From NCBI RefSeq assembly GCF_026262505.1, contig NC_067206.1:4926879-4990878 (forward strand): a DNA stretch of 64,000 nt, read 5' to 3'. This stretch comes from Trichomonas vaginalis G3. Its lineage: Eukaryota > Parabasalia > Trichomonadida > Trichomonadidae. Each line of letters begins with the position of its first letter. Within the stretch, counting starts at the first letter, position 1. This document shows, in pieces, positions 50,777 through 61,406 of this stretch. The position numbers were made by a program, and so were the translations under genes. Under the pieces are notes generated by a model, which saw only the letters and a program-made list of their open reading frames with translations, did not search any database and was not told the DNA's origin.

Positions 50777-51869
50777 GATAATCCGTGAATTTGGACTTTA
50801 ATCTTTTGGCAATGCCAACATCAAATACTTGTAAAATGTGTGTTGTATGTGCGGGAAGAACAATTAATTTGATGTTGGCACTTGCCAAAAGGAACAATGC
50901 CAGAGGATTCTCGCGGCTGGAGTGTCCATCACACACAATGAGAGCAGGCTTGTCACGTATCTTCTGGCATTCTCTGGCGTTCAAAGTTAAGCCACTCGAT
51001 GAAGAAAATGCAATACAATAAGAATACAACTTCTGTTCACCCAGCCTTTTGGCGTAGAAGTAAACCAACAATGTCTTTCGCGCTGGAATACTTTCAGTTT
51101 CTCTAGGTAGTTCTGCAATACATGGGAGAACAAAGAGAGTGGGACAGATTTGCCTGTCATTGAGCATCCGCATAAAGCTGTAATGTGCGGAAAGTTTGGA
51201 ATTCCTTTGGCGATCATATGCTCTATCTCCTCAGGTAATGCAACTTTCTTCTTCTTAAATTTGTTTATGAATGTTTCATCGATACTAAAAATCAACTCCT
51301 CTGGAGTACTTTCGATTGTTCACGATGTTTATCGTAGAATTCTTCGATAATTCTTGGTTCACACGCCATGTATCTTGATTCTTCAATCTCTTGGCATGCA
51401 TTAAGCTTGCAATGCAATTGCTGTAAAATATGGTTAACATAAGGTCTCGATACATCATCACCACCAGAGTATTGAATAACTTCTTCTGCAAGAGTAGGAC
51501 AATTAATCTCAAGAAGGAATCTGTAACCATAATCTCTTCTGAGCTCTTTCAACTTGAACGCCTCGTCAATAATGTCAGCTGCTTCTAGAGCTTCACCTTT
51601 GTAAGCAGAATCTTCGATAATTTCTTTTAAAGTGAGCTGATCACGCTCGCATAGGTATGGATCTGCACCGCCATGATCCCTTTTTCCCAGTATAGACCTA
51701 ATGCAGCTCTTTTAAGTGCAGTAGCAATGAGATTGGATGTTAAAGTTCCGAGATCTGGGTATTCTTCCTCCCATGCAAGCTTAGTTTGACTATATGTCAT
51801 ACCTTCGGCGCGACAATTGATGATAAACTTTTGTTGTCTACCAAGAAATTCGACTGTGAGAAATTCCAT
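50777..51869 (-). pseudogene. pogo-like transposase, N-terminal and catalytic part
   Basis: Starts MEFLTVEFLGRQQKFIINCR. A helix-turn-helix-like region follows, then the DDE_1 catalytic core: first Asp in FSIDETFINKF, second in LIVCDGHSSR, and the third region in LPAHTTHILQVFDVGIAKR. This is the pogo/Tigger/jerky branch of Tc1-mariner transposases. The coding is spread over several frames, with at least three frameshifts (around 51625, 51290 and between 51000 and 51170), so it was dead or dying apart from the Polinton A insertion at its 3' side. Confidence 0.82.
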
Positions 51870-52133
51870 TTTTAATTTTAAACGAGCACTTGAGCCACGT
51901 TTTATCTGACTTCACCAGCCAAAAAGCCCCTGTACTAAGTGTCATGTTTTTGTTTATTTTAAAGTTTCTGCCATGTAATGGTTTACATTGTAAATTTTTT
52001 GAATACTTTACATCACCATAAAATGGCAGTACAAGGCTAGTTTATCGGTACAAGGCTCTTGAAATGACTTTAAAATATTATTTTACGGCATTGCCCGTCA
52101 CTTTTTTCGGTACAAGGCTAATATCACGGTATA

Positions 52134-53365
52134 ACAGAATTTTTGAGATTGGTTTTTCGGTTTTATGTTCGTAACTCCAAAAAATGATCCATAATGGTAT
52201 TGTGATAAATTTTGGATCATTGATTTCCTATTGAAAAATTGGTTCGTCAGATTTTTGTAATAATTGAATTGGATCATGATCGAAAAAGAATACATTTAAT
52301 ACTAAATAGTAGAATCCGCATCAGATTGAAAGAAGTTTGGTCAGATGTATACATTGGAAAACTCGATCATTCTAACAAGCATCTAACCCTTAATAAATGT
52401 TATTGTTTATTTTTTGAATACTATTGAGGTTTTGAAAAGCCAAATAAGATGACGCGAATTTGCATAACGGAAAATTTCGGCATTATTTTAATTTAAAAAG
52501 GCTTGATGAAATCATATCAGTCTTCATTGTTCTAATTATATCAAAATTTTTTCAATATGAATATTTGTTTAGCTTCTTCTCAAAATGTAGCTTCGATCTG
52601 AATGTCATATGAATGAGTTATGATCATGACACATCTTTGATGGTTATCCATTCGATTGAGCAGCACCATTTCATGCAATAAGCATATTATTACAAATATT
52701 GGATTCATATTTGCAAGTAATATTCTGCATTTTGCTATGCCATTGTTGGGCATGTGAGCTAAATAAAATATGCTTTATGCAATTAGAAACAAATATATTT
52801 TTATTGTTTAATAATTATCAACAATTAGAAAGAGATATTGATAAAATCTAAGCAGACAAATCATTAAATTATTGATGTATATCCCCTGAGAGATTCTTTT
52901 TGATTTGATTTATTTTTTATTTTATTTGCCGTTATAAATTCAAATTTTGAGACAATTAAAATATTTATACGGAATCAATTTTCAATATTTAAATGGGCTA
53001 CCAAGAATAAAGATTTTTGCTGTCATTTTGCGTCATAAGCTATGTTGCATGCTTGTATTAATATACTTTTCATTTTAACAGAGTTAATCATTTTTCTGAT
53101 TCATTCTTGATGAACAATCGTATTTCGGGTTATTTTCACATCATTTTTCTGATGAATGCATAATGAGGAATATTTCTATTAATTTATCAAAGACAATAAG
53201 AATTGCGATAATTTTCTAAGGTTATATTCCACTTTTTCTGAACGAACAAATTTTTCTGTTTGATTGTTAGAAAAAAATACAGGTTCGGAATTCTTTGATA
53301 AAATTTTATTAGCCATTAATAATAGAGCATAATCCTTTGAACATGGTTTAAATTTTGTCACCTTT
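52134..53365. other. AT-rich intergenic DNA
   Basis: About 1.2 kb between the pogo element and the CDC50 gene. I see no gene or clear repeat; short open frames here look random. Confidence 0.5.
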
Positions 53366-53374
53366 TCATTAATT
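53366..53374 (+). promoter_or_regulatory. Initiator-like element of the CDC50 gene
   Basis: TCATTAATT directly before the ATG at 53375. It fits the TCA-pyrimidine-(T/A) initiator known for Trichomonas vaginalis genes, which usually lies within ~20 bp of the start codon. Confidence 0.55.
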
Positions 53375-54355
53375 ATGAAGGTTTCAACAGAAGTAAAATT
53401 AGGAAAGCACTCACGCTTTGCTCAACAGCAGCTTCCAGCATGGAGGCCAATGATTACACCAGTTATTGCTATGATTTCTTTTGCAATTATCGCTATTTTT
53501 GCTTTTGCAGTAGGAATCGTATGTTTAATCGCAAATAATAAACTTGTCAGCGTCGAGAAGCGTTATGATGATATATGCGAGCTCAACTCAACTTGCAATG
53601 TTACACTCAATATTCCGAAGGAAATGTCAGGAGATATTTATTTGAAGTACAAATTAACACGTTTTTATCAGAACCATAGAAGATTCATGGAATCTCGCAG
53701 TGATAGCCAGTTGAAAGGTGAATATGTCGATTTCAGTGGAATGTCAAATGATTGCTACAAATCTCGTTCAATTAATGATTCCGAAAATGCAGAAAACTGG
53801 ATTTTACCTTGTGGTTTATCCGCGCTTTCCGTTTTTAACGATACTTTTAGAGTTGCTAGTGATAATGTTCAAATGAAAGAAGATGGCATCGCATGGTCAA
53901 CCGATCTTAAATGGCTCTACAAGCCACTCAACTCATCATATAAAACCGGTGATAAATGGCTCGAAAATAATACACTTTTCCCAGGAGGCCAAACTAACGA
54001 GCATTTCATTGTTTGGATGAGAGTTGCTGCTCTTCCAACCTTCTCAAAGTTATATTCATACTGCAAAGACTGTAAAATCCCTGCTGGAGACGTTACAATT
54101 GAAATATTAAATAATTACCCGACATCATCATTTAGTGGCACTAAATCAGTAGTCTTATCAACAGAGTCATGGATTGGACCAAAGAATAACTTCCTTGGCA
54201 TTGCATATATTGTTGTTGGATGTTTATGTGTTGTTGCAATCATAACTCTATTCATTTTGCATGTTACAAGGCCTAGGAAGCTTGGTGATCCAAGACTCGT
54301 TCTTGAACTTATTAATAAGAGAGAAGAAGAATTTTCTCAACAGACAGAACAGTAA
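53375..54355 (+). CDS. CDC50/LEM3-family flippase subunit, 326 aa
   Basis: Beta subunit of P4-ATPase phospholipid flippases, needed for their exit from the ER and their activity. Family blocks: LPAWRPMITP before the first membrane helix (about residues 28-55), FYQNHRRFMESR, ILPCGLSALSVFNDTF, GIAWSTDLKW, HFIVWMRVAALPTFSKLY and NNFLGIAYIVVG leading into the second helix (about 268-295). The ectodomain has paired Cys residues and several N-glycosylation sites. The length is normal for the family. The start is chosen at the ATG after the initiator-like word. A whole host gene. Confidence 0.95.
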   Translation: MKVSTEVKLGKHSRFAQQQLPAWRPMITPVIAMISFAIIAIFAFAVGIVCLIANNKLVSVEKRYDDICELNSTCNVTLNIPKEMSGDIYLKYKLTRFYQNHRRFMESRSDSQLKGEYVDFSGMSNDCYKSRSINDSENAENWILPCGLSALSVFNDTFRVASDNVQMKEDGIAWSTDLKWLYKPLNSSYKTGDKWLENNTLFPGGQTNEHFIVWMRVAALPTFSKLYSYCKDCKIPAGDVTIEILNNYPTSSFSGTKSVVLSTESWIGPKNNFLGIAYIVVGCLCVVAIITLFILHVTRPRKLGDPRLVLELINKREEEFSQQTEQ

Positions 54356-54644
54356 AATTTGTTTTCTATTTATTTCTTAATTAGCCAAATAATCCATTTT
54401 TATTTCTATTTTCCAGAGTTTTTCGTAAAATCGAGAAAAAGAAATCGAGCGGCCAAATGCAAAATACATGTGAATCCAAAAATGTCTTTTGGAAAAGAAT
54501 CAAATGGTAAAAGAAACGCGAGTTTTTTGAAGAAATAAGAATGCGGCCATTTAATAATTTGATGAATTTTTGATTAAAAATGTTTGAAACAATTTCATTA
54601 TAATTTGTATTTGAACATTAAATATCGTTTTAACGAAATTCTAT

Positions 54645-55253
54645 TTATTCTTTCTTTGGCTGTGGTTCATTTGGAGCAGCAGTTGAAGCCTTAGCCTTTC
54701 TGGCAGAGCGTTTATATCTTCCTGGGCCCCAACGTCTAGATGGGAAGCGTCTAATGAGTGGGCGAGCAATCTTTACTATTAAGGTTGCGCCGCCAAGCTC
54801 GAACTTCCTGTGGTTATTAAGAATATCTGTTAACATTTCTGGTGTTTCAAATTCTATGAAGCAGAAGCGCTGCTTTGTTGTTCTGGATGTTTTCATGCGG
54901 AAGTCTGTGATCTTGTAGTCCTTGAACTGAGCCTTGATTGTCTCCTCTGTAGCCTGATCTGGTAATCTGTTAAGGAAAGCTGTCTTAGATTTCCTCTTTT
55001 CCTTGGCTGGAACTACTCTGATCTTGCGACCATCGATTTCGATTGGTTCCTTGTTGTCAACAGCAGCCTTGAAACCGGCCTCTGTTTCGTATTCAACAAA
55101 GCCGAAGCCACGAGAACGTTTTTCGCCACGGAAAACTGTTGTGATAATGCGGGCTGTCTTGACTTGGCCGAACTTTGTGAAGAAATTGCCCATTGTAGCT
55201 GTTTCTGTGGAGTAGCTGAGGTTGCCAACGTATATGGTCGTTGATACAGACAT
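54645..55253 (-). CDS. Two-RRM RNA-binding protein, 202 aa
   Basis: RRM1 (about residues 5-82) has RNP2 IYVGNL and RNP1 RGFGFVEY. RRM2 (about 92-165) is weaker (TAFLNRLP and QRFCFIEF). The tail is basic with Arg/Ser/Ala (RRFPSRRWGPGRYKRSARKA) and ends PQPKKE. It probably acts in mRNA processing or export; no specific orthologue is claimed. Its codon use is richer in G/C than the surrounding DNA, as for a well-expressed gene. The ATG at 55251-55253 is preceded by TCATTTTTGTTCA. Confidence 0.92.
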   Translation of the reverse strand: MSVSTTIYVGNLSYSTETATMGNFFTKFGQVKTARIITTVFRGEKRSRGFGFVEYETEAGFKAAVDNKEPIEIDGRKIRVVPAKEKRKSKTAFLNRLPDQATEETIKAQFKDYKITDFRMKTSRTTKQRFCFIEFETPEMLTDILNNHRKFELGGATLIVKIARPLIRRFPSRRWGPGRYKRSARKAKASTAAPNEPQPKKE

Positions 55254-55266
55254 TGAACAAAAATGA
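55254..55266 (-). promoter_or_regulatory. Initiator-like element of the RRM gene
   Basis: TCATTTTTGTTCA directly upstream of the ATG on the minus strand, of the TCA-Y-T/A type. Further upstream, at about 55300, is a TCACTTCACC-containing segment. Confidence 0.5.
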
Positions 55267-56006
55267 AATAAAAAAAGAATTGAAAGACTTCTGACCGTAT
55301 CTCACTTCACCAGCCACTTTGAGTGGATTATAAATATATAGTATATATGTTTAATAAATTTAATAAATTTAATTATGACATCGTTTTTTTTTTACTAAAT
55401 TTTTCACGTATTAATTTCATGTCTTATGATAATATTGATTAAAAATTCTTATGATATGTTTATTCAATTTTTAAGAAATTCCAAACGGAATCATAACGAT
55501 AAAAACGCTTGACTAGTCAAAGCTTTGCTCATTTGTCATGAATTTCAAATCGAAATGAAAACTTGATGTATAAACAATTTTGATTTTTCGGCAAAAAATT
55601 TCCATCAAAATATTTTTCAATAATTAAGAAATGTACAATCTTTTATTCACCAATAATTTGCAATCTTATTTTTTTATTTTTTTTTTTATAGTCGGAGAAA
55701 ATTTCATTTGGCCAAATGTGACGACTTTCATATGACAAATAACTTGTGATTTGTGAAATAGCATGCGCATATATCATTTATTAGAGGTAAAGCAGCTTTG
55801 AATTAATCGCAGCAATCCATTAGAGTGATTGTTCCTCAATTGTTACTTCCATACATTAAACACAGAGTGTTTCATATCTAATCAGTATGATGATGGATTT
55901 GTTCCTATATTTCCTATAGAAATTTTTGAAAATATATATAATCAAATTTAATAATTAACAAATAACAAAACAACAAATTCGTTTGAATGCTTGAAATTCT
56001 TGCAGC
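55267..56006. other. AT-rich intergenic DNA
   Basis: Between the RRM gene and the 3' end of the kinase gene. It contains a long T/A run near 55670-55690 and nothing else I can support. Confidence 0.5.
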
Positions 56007-57014
56007 TTAAAGTTTCGACCTCTTCTTGAGAATAAACATAGAATACTGGCTTGGAGTAAAAATCATAGGCTTTGAGTGTCTATGGAGGAATGCCTGAGGA
56101 TCTTTGATGCTCAACTTAACAGAAGTCTGGAATTCACTTCTGCTTTTATAAACTGTGGATTGATTAATTTTGGGCAAAGCCAATGTTGAATCGGATTGAT
56201 CTTCTTCAATAAGAGTGTATAGCTCTGCTGCACTTAATCGTCCTTCGGGGCTAACGACTAAACATGCTCTTAATAGTTTATCTAAAATTGGAACGTTGAC
56301 TTGAGGCATTGGAATCGAGTTCTGCTTAATAAGGGACATTAATTTCATCTCGTTCATCTCAGGCCATGGAAAACAAGCTGTTTTCATAACAAAAATTGTT
56401 ACTCCCAAACACCAGATATCCGATAACTTTGGATTATATGTCTGCGAGAAATATACTTCTGGAGCAATATACAAATGAGATCCGACAACTGTCTTATGAG
56501 TAGAATTTGTAAGTGCGCAAACTCCGAAATCAATAAGCTTAAGATTGAATTTTTCGTCAAGAACTATGTTCTCTGGCTTGAGATCTCTGTGAGCAATTCC
56601 CTTCGAATGTAAATAAACCAGTGCAGATAAAATTTGTTTGAGCATTTCGGTGATTTCTGTTGGGTGTAAGCCGTTTTTGCTTGTGATATAGTCTAACAAG
56701 TCTCCATTCGGACAATATTCCATAACAACAATGATTATGTCCTCTAAATAAACAACTTCATAGATTTGGGCGATATTTGGGTGATTAAGGCTTTGGAGTA
56801 CTCTGAGTTCTTTTTCTAATTGATAGAAATATCCGGCTTCTGTAATACCTTTTCGACTGACAACTTTACAAGCAACAACTTGATTTGTTTTATTGTCAAT
56901 CGCTTGAGCTACAACGGAATAGCTACCTTTTCCAATGAGCTTTTGTGTGGTGTAATGACTAAATGTTTCTGGAATTCTAACTTGAAAGTTATGAAGTTCG
57001 GTGTCAATCAGCAT
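56007..57014 (-). CDS. CAMK-like serine/threonine kinase, 335 aa
   Basis: Complete kinase domain: glycine loop IGKGSYSVV (about residue 27), Lys in VACKVV, Glu in the EKELRVL helix, HRDLKPEN catalytic loop, LIDFGVCAL, a short activation segment (HKTVVGSHLYIAPE) and the usual C-lobe motifs (SDIWCLGVTIFVM). It is close to the CAMK/SNF1-related group, as common in trichomonad kinomes. A ~70-residue tail after the domain lacks known motifs. I start at the ATG at 57012-57014; a slightly longer frame would need a TTG start. A TCA-type word lies directly upstream. Confidence 0.93.
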   Translation of the reverse strand: MLIDTELHNFQVRIPETFSHYTTQKLIGKGSYSVVAQAIDNKTNQVVACKVVSRKGITEAGYFYQLEKELRVLQSLNHPNIAQIYEVVYLEDIIIVVMEYCPNGDLLDYITSKNGLHPTEITEMLKQILSALVYLHSKGIAHRDLKPENIVLDEKFNLKLIDFGVCALTNSTHKTVVGSHLYIAPEVYFSQTYNPKLSDIWCLGVTIFVMKTACFPWPEMNEMKLMSLIKQNSIPMPQVNVPILDKLLRACLVVSPEGRLSAAELYTLIEEDQSDSTLALPKINQSTVYKSRSEFQTSVKLSIKDPQAFLHRHSKPMIFTPSQYSMFILKKRSKL

Positions 57015-57840
57015 TTTTGACCTATTTGAATTAATTGAAAAGATATTTTTCAAAGATTGTCGGAATATATAAATAATTATAAGTTATCTGAGATCATTGT
57101 TAAATGTAAAATTGAGAAGAAACCCGAATAACGATTGCTTTTATCGAAATGTTTTTATTAATACTCTTACTTCAAATTTAGGAAAATAATTTTTAAATGA
57201 TGATATTTGTTAATTGAATATAAATTTACTGTTTGAATTGAAATGTAAATGAATAATTTGTAAGATTTCATCCCATTATGGATACAGGTTTTAAAACATG
57301 CAAAATAAGCTTTTCAGAAGGCTTATTAAATTCTTTCAATTTTCTCTTCGAAAATTATTTTTAAGATATTTTATATAAAAGATTAAATGGAATATAACAA
57401 TCGAGAAATTTTTTGCAAAAATGAATTGAATTTTTCAAAGATTTTAAAATTGAATGTGATCTTTCAAAAATGATTTTCAATAATAGCAGAATAGAATTTT
57501 TTACAGTTTGTATTTATCTTTGATTGTGCTAACTAAGCATAATGGCAAAATTTTTCAATAATTGATTCCATCTCGAATACCCTATATTTCCAACTCTTGG
57601 AAAATTTTCATGACCCTACCCTATGGCATTCCAAACGGGAACCGCGGTTGGTTACCATGGATTTCCGTCACCGGTCACATTTTAAAGATTTTTAAAGCCT
57701 TATAAAAATATGCTTTGTAAATCATTTTTTGTAAATCGGCAAAAATTTGGTAATTTTCTTCAACTAATAAATCTGCGAATAGCATTTATAATACAAGAAC
57801 AATCTTTTAAAATGCGTTTGATTCATTTTTGTATAATTTC
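57015..57840. other. AT-rich intergenic DNA
   Basis: Non-coding upstream of the kinase gene. A GC-richer patch at about 57600-57680 (ACCCTACCCTATGG, AACGGGAACCGCGG) stands out, and a related CCCTACCCTACCC word recurs near 59010. No gene is seen. Confidence 0.4.
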
Positions 57841-58170
57841 ATATAGGCACATATATTCTTCCGGGACTTTCCGTGATTTTACCGTAAAATCATTAGTTTA
57901 CACCAATTTTTCCGTATTTTGAATAGTTTACTGCACTTTTTCCGTAAAATTGAGTTACGGGAATCCGCAAAATTTCCGGACCTCATTTTTCATAGAATAT
58001 AATAATAATATTTGATAAAAAGATATATTATTTATATTTTTGATTTTTGAATTACGGAAAAAGTGAATTGATAACTTGATTTTTTTATATGGTTAATTTT
58101 TCAAATGATATTATGAAGATCTAAAATATTAAAAGTAAAAAATTGAATTACGGAAAAAGTGAGGTCAAAA
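57841..58170. repeat. Dispersed ACGGAAAAAGTG words, both orientations
   Basis: ACGGAAAAAGTGA occurs at about 58054 and 58151, and its inverse CACTTTTTCCGTAA near 57932, with further CCGTAAAA and TTCCG words. Inverted copies ~120-220 bp apart suggest the remains of a small inverted-repeat transposon. Confidence 0.4.
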
Positions 58171-58794
58171 GTGAAATAAATTTGCAGAACAATTTTCATT
58201 GAAATAAGACATTGAGTATCACACTTTAGTGAATCAACATCTATAAGAATGAAGTGTTTTGAAGCTGAAATAATATTGAATAGAAATTAATTTTTTCTGA
58301 AATTTTGAATGAAATTATGGGAAATAAAAAAATTACTAAATATTGTATTCATACAAATATATTATTTTAAAGGAAAAATAGATGCTGATAGAAACGATGA
58401 AAAATTTTGAAAACTTTACAATTAATTTATGTTCGTTAACCACAGAGCTTGCAATCCAAAGCTCACGTTAGACTACAAGAGTCATGAAGTCTCATACTAA
58501 GGGATATCCAACATATATTTTAATAATCTAATGTTTGTGACAAATATTCAACATAAAATTAAGTTTTCGTTTCGTTACAAGGCATTCATACTTTGGAGAT
58601 ATCATATTTAATGTACAGAAAAGTTAATATTAAACAATACATGCTAAAGAATTAATAAATAAGATAATAAAATAAATTTATACGTAATTACTTTCATTTA
58701 ATATGCTTTATGCTGTATAATATTGATTAAGAGGCATTAAAAGGTTCCATAGTCTGCTTTTATAGGCAAGATTTTTGATAAAAATTTAAAATTT

Positions 58795-58905
58795 TGAAAA
58801 ATGATGAGAAAAGGAAAAAAAAGGTAAATGAGAGCAAGAGGAGGGAAAAAAAAGAAAAAGAAAAGAAAGGGAAGGGAAAAATAAAAGAAAGAAGGACATA
58901 TAAAA
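58795..58905 (+). repeat. Purine-only tract
   Basis: About 100 bp almost entirely A and G (AAAAGAAAAAGAAAAGAAAG type). It is simple-sequence DNA with no further role visible. Confidence 0.8.
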
Positions 58906-60144
58906 ATTTAGATGCGCATTCTTAATGCCGAGGCGGCTTGCCGCCGAGGCGCGATTTTTTTAGGCCTCTACGGTAACCCGGCAATGTTTTTTTAAATCTT
59001 GTACAGCCCTACCCTACCCAGGGTCCTAAAATGGGTATTTTCCTCACACAGACACCGTGGTTTTTTGAGCCGGGAAATAAATAGCGCAGACAGTTTCTAC
59101 ATATAGAGACATGCTTATACTTAGAGTTTGACGGGAATCTAAAGTGATTTTTTTCTGCATCGCGAAATCTAATGCAATCTCAAAATCATGAAGAAACTGC
59201 GAATCGGAGCGCAATTTTTTAATATGTTAATATATAAAGGTACCCCTACTACTGCAAATGCTTCAAATGAAAATCTAAGAAATCAGATTAATTTGATCAC
59301 ATTAGTATAGTATTGGTCAAACCAAAAACTCATATGTTGATATATAGCCTATGGATATTCATATTATCTACTTTTCATTGAATTACATAAGATTTAATAA
59401 TCTCATAAATATTCTTTTTAATTTTCCGAATTCCGTGTGCATTTAGATTGCCCATACCTGTATATAATAATTCTAGAATGGTTTGGTTAGATATTAAGTT
59501 TTTTAGATTAATATTTTAACATTTTGATAAAACAAGCATTTGTTCCATTTTAGAATCGCCATTGAACTCTGGTTTGACTAACATGATGTTGTATGATCAA
59601 ATAAATTCTAACTTCATGAGATAAATTTTGAAATTAGAAATTGCGATATCTGACTCAAATATTTATATGAACACATTTAACATTCAATGATAAACTAAAG
59701 TACTATACAGCAGATTCGATTTGGCTTATATTTTATATAATCAACTAATAATCCTATAAAATTGTGCTATTCACGTTGCTCAAAGATGTATTGAACATTC
59801 ACTACTTGTGTATTGATAAAATTAGATATAGATTCTAATGTAAATCGATATTTTGAAAATTCATATATATTTTGTCTTGGTTTGGCATTTGATCGTGTTG
59901 AAACCGGAATTGCAATATATATCATCTAAATATATAACTATCAAAATATGAGCTATAGATTTTTAAATTATTCTCCTGAATATGAGTGACTAACATAATT
60001 ATATTGAATTGAGTAGTAAGAATCTTAAATATTAGAATCTGACGATAATTTATTATAACTGTATAAAGGAACAAGACTATAAATGATGATGAAAATAAAG
60101 ATTAAATTTAAATCTGAAAATTTGAAAACATTAAGTGTATTGTG
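58906..60144. other. Intergenic, mostly featureless
   Basis: Starts with a GC-rich perfect hairpin at 58932-58945 (GGCGGC-TT-GCCGCC) and a GC-richer patch to about 59060. The rest is plain AT-rich DNA without a supportable gene. Confidence 0.5.
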
Positions 60145-60826
60145 CACTCTTGTCGGTCACAGTGTCTCATTCCGGGAGACATTGTCACTGCATGTCTCCC
60201 AGAATGATATCAAGTTCCCCATTCATAACTTGAATGCGGAACTTTGACCGACAAGAGTGTATTGTGCACTCTTGTCGGTTGAAAGTTCTGCAATCAGAAG
60301 AAGATTGTTGAACAATCCGCCATTCCAGGAGGCATGAGCTTGTTATGTCTCCTGGGATCACAGATTGCAACCTAAAAGATGTGCATATGCACCTCTTGTC
60401 GGTTGAAAGTTCTGCAATCAGAAGAAGATTGTTGAACAATCCGCCATTCCAGGAGGCATGAGCTTATTATGTCTCCTGAAATGGCACATATTTGATAATT
60501 CATGGAGCAGAACTTTGCACGCAATCAGACAAAAGATTGCGACAGAGTAACTGGGAAGACAGCAAATTGAAGCGATAAGCTGCTTGGGTGCTGTCTCCCA
60601 GATGCATCTGTCGGGCAAAGTCTCAAAGGAGCAGAACTTTGCACGCAATCAGACAAAAGATTGCGACAGAGTAACTGGGAAGACAGCAAATTGAAGCGAT
60701 AAGCTGCTTGGGTGCTGTCTCCCAGATGCATCTGTCGGGCAAAGTCTCAAAGGAGCAGAACTTTGCACGCAATCAGACAAAAGATTGCGACAGAGTAACT
60801 GGGAAGACAGCAACTTGAAGCGAAGT
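60145..60826. repeat. 124-bp tandem repeats with internal hairpins, about 5.5 units
   Basis: A fold-back at 60145-60259 with a perfect 15-bp stem (CACTCTTGTCGGTCA) opens the block. Two units of one type follow (from about 60271 and 60395, with CAATCAGAAGAAGATTG), then three units of a second type (from 60504, 60628, 60752, exact period 124). Units contain self-complementary parts such as CGCAATC...GATTGCG and CTGGGAAGACAGC...GCTGTCTCCCAG. Open frames across them are by-products of the repeat. Confidence 0.88.
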
Positions 60827-60894
60827 TTTGTTTTCGAGTCTTTGGTTAAGAAATCTTAACAAAAAAACAAAGAAAAAATCAGATAAAGTTGTCA

Positions 60895-61015
60895 ATAACT
60901 TCATCAGTTAATGCTCACCTATGGGAGGTGTTTTGCGGGAGCTGGGGGTATCTTGGTGAGTACTCAGGAGGCCAAGAAGGGCACCCCAACCGACATTATC
61001 CTGATGAATTCAGTT
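60895..61015 (+). ncRNA. Candidate structured RNA, GC-rich island
   Basis: About 110 bp far richer in G/C than its surroundings. It can close with TTCATCAG (60900-60907) pairing to CTGATGAA (61001-61008), and inside with CTCACC (60914-60919) pairing to GGTGAG (60955-60960). It does not fit tRNA, 5S, the U-snRNAs or an SRP RNA that I can recall. It could be an unknown RNA or a continuation of the structured repeat upstream. Confidence 0.25.
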
Positions 61016-61180
61016 GTCAACCATTCTGAAAACCGCCGAAACCGTCGTGTGTAGAGAAATTGTTTAAATTTATTTTTTTCAGATTTAAATAAAAATAAGA
61101 AATGTTTACTATTATGGATTTTGAAATTTTTTAAATTAAGAGTAGGAGATGAGACAAATTTAAATTTTTAAGAAATATTT

Positions 61181-61406
61181 GGAAGGGCGTAAGATACGCC
61201 AACTTAAATATATTATCAAATGAGAGAAAATCACTCAACAAAAAAACAATTCTTTCAAAAAGTTTGACATTGATCTTTCTAATACATATTTTTGGAAGGG
61301 CGTAAGATACGCCAACTTAAAAATATTATCAAATGAGAGAAAATCACTCAACAAAAAAACAATTCTTTCAAAAAGTTTAAAATTGATCTTTCTAATACAT
61401 ATCCTA
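61181..61406. repeat. 113-bp direct repeat, 2 copies
   Basis: Copies start at 61181 and 61294 (GGAAGGGCGTAAGATACGCC) and are nearly identical. Each begins with a perfect hairpin GGCGTA-AGA-TACGCC. Confidence 0.9.

Larger units (their letters stand above)
8907..52131 (-). mobile_element. pogo/Tc1-like DNA transposon, split by Polinton A
   Basis: The ends match as inverted repeats of about 61 bp starting TACCGTGATATTAGCC (8907-8968 and 52071-52131), flanked by TA on both sides (8905-8906, 52132-52133), as expected for Tc1/mariner/pogo insertion. Removing Polinton A and one copy of its 5-bp duplication leaves about 1.94 kb, a normal size. The transposase runs right to left in two parts, 51869-50777 and 9494-9026. 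The right end also carries two extra GTACAAGGCT boxes near 52030 and 52048, copies of a motif in the inverted repeat, which may be added transposase binding sites. Confidence 0.88.

Noticed and set aside
57590-57690. tRNA or snRNA in the GC-richer patch upstream of the kinase gene
   Set aside because: No cloverleaf, A/B boxes or snRNA signature could be found.
60185-60731. Several 68-84 aa minus-strand frames
   Set aside because: They arise from the 124-bp repeat and repeat one another.
60994-61050. Hammerhead ribozyme, because of CTGATGAA and a later CGAAAC
   Set aside because: The spacing and stem II do not fit: after CTGATGA the only good stem leaves no GAAA at the right place.
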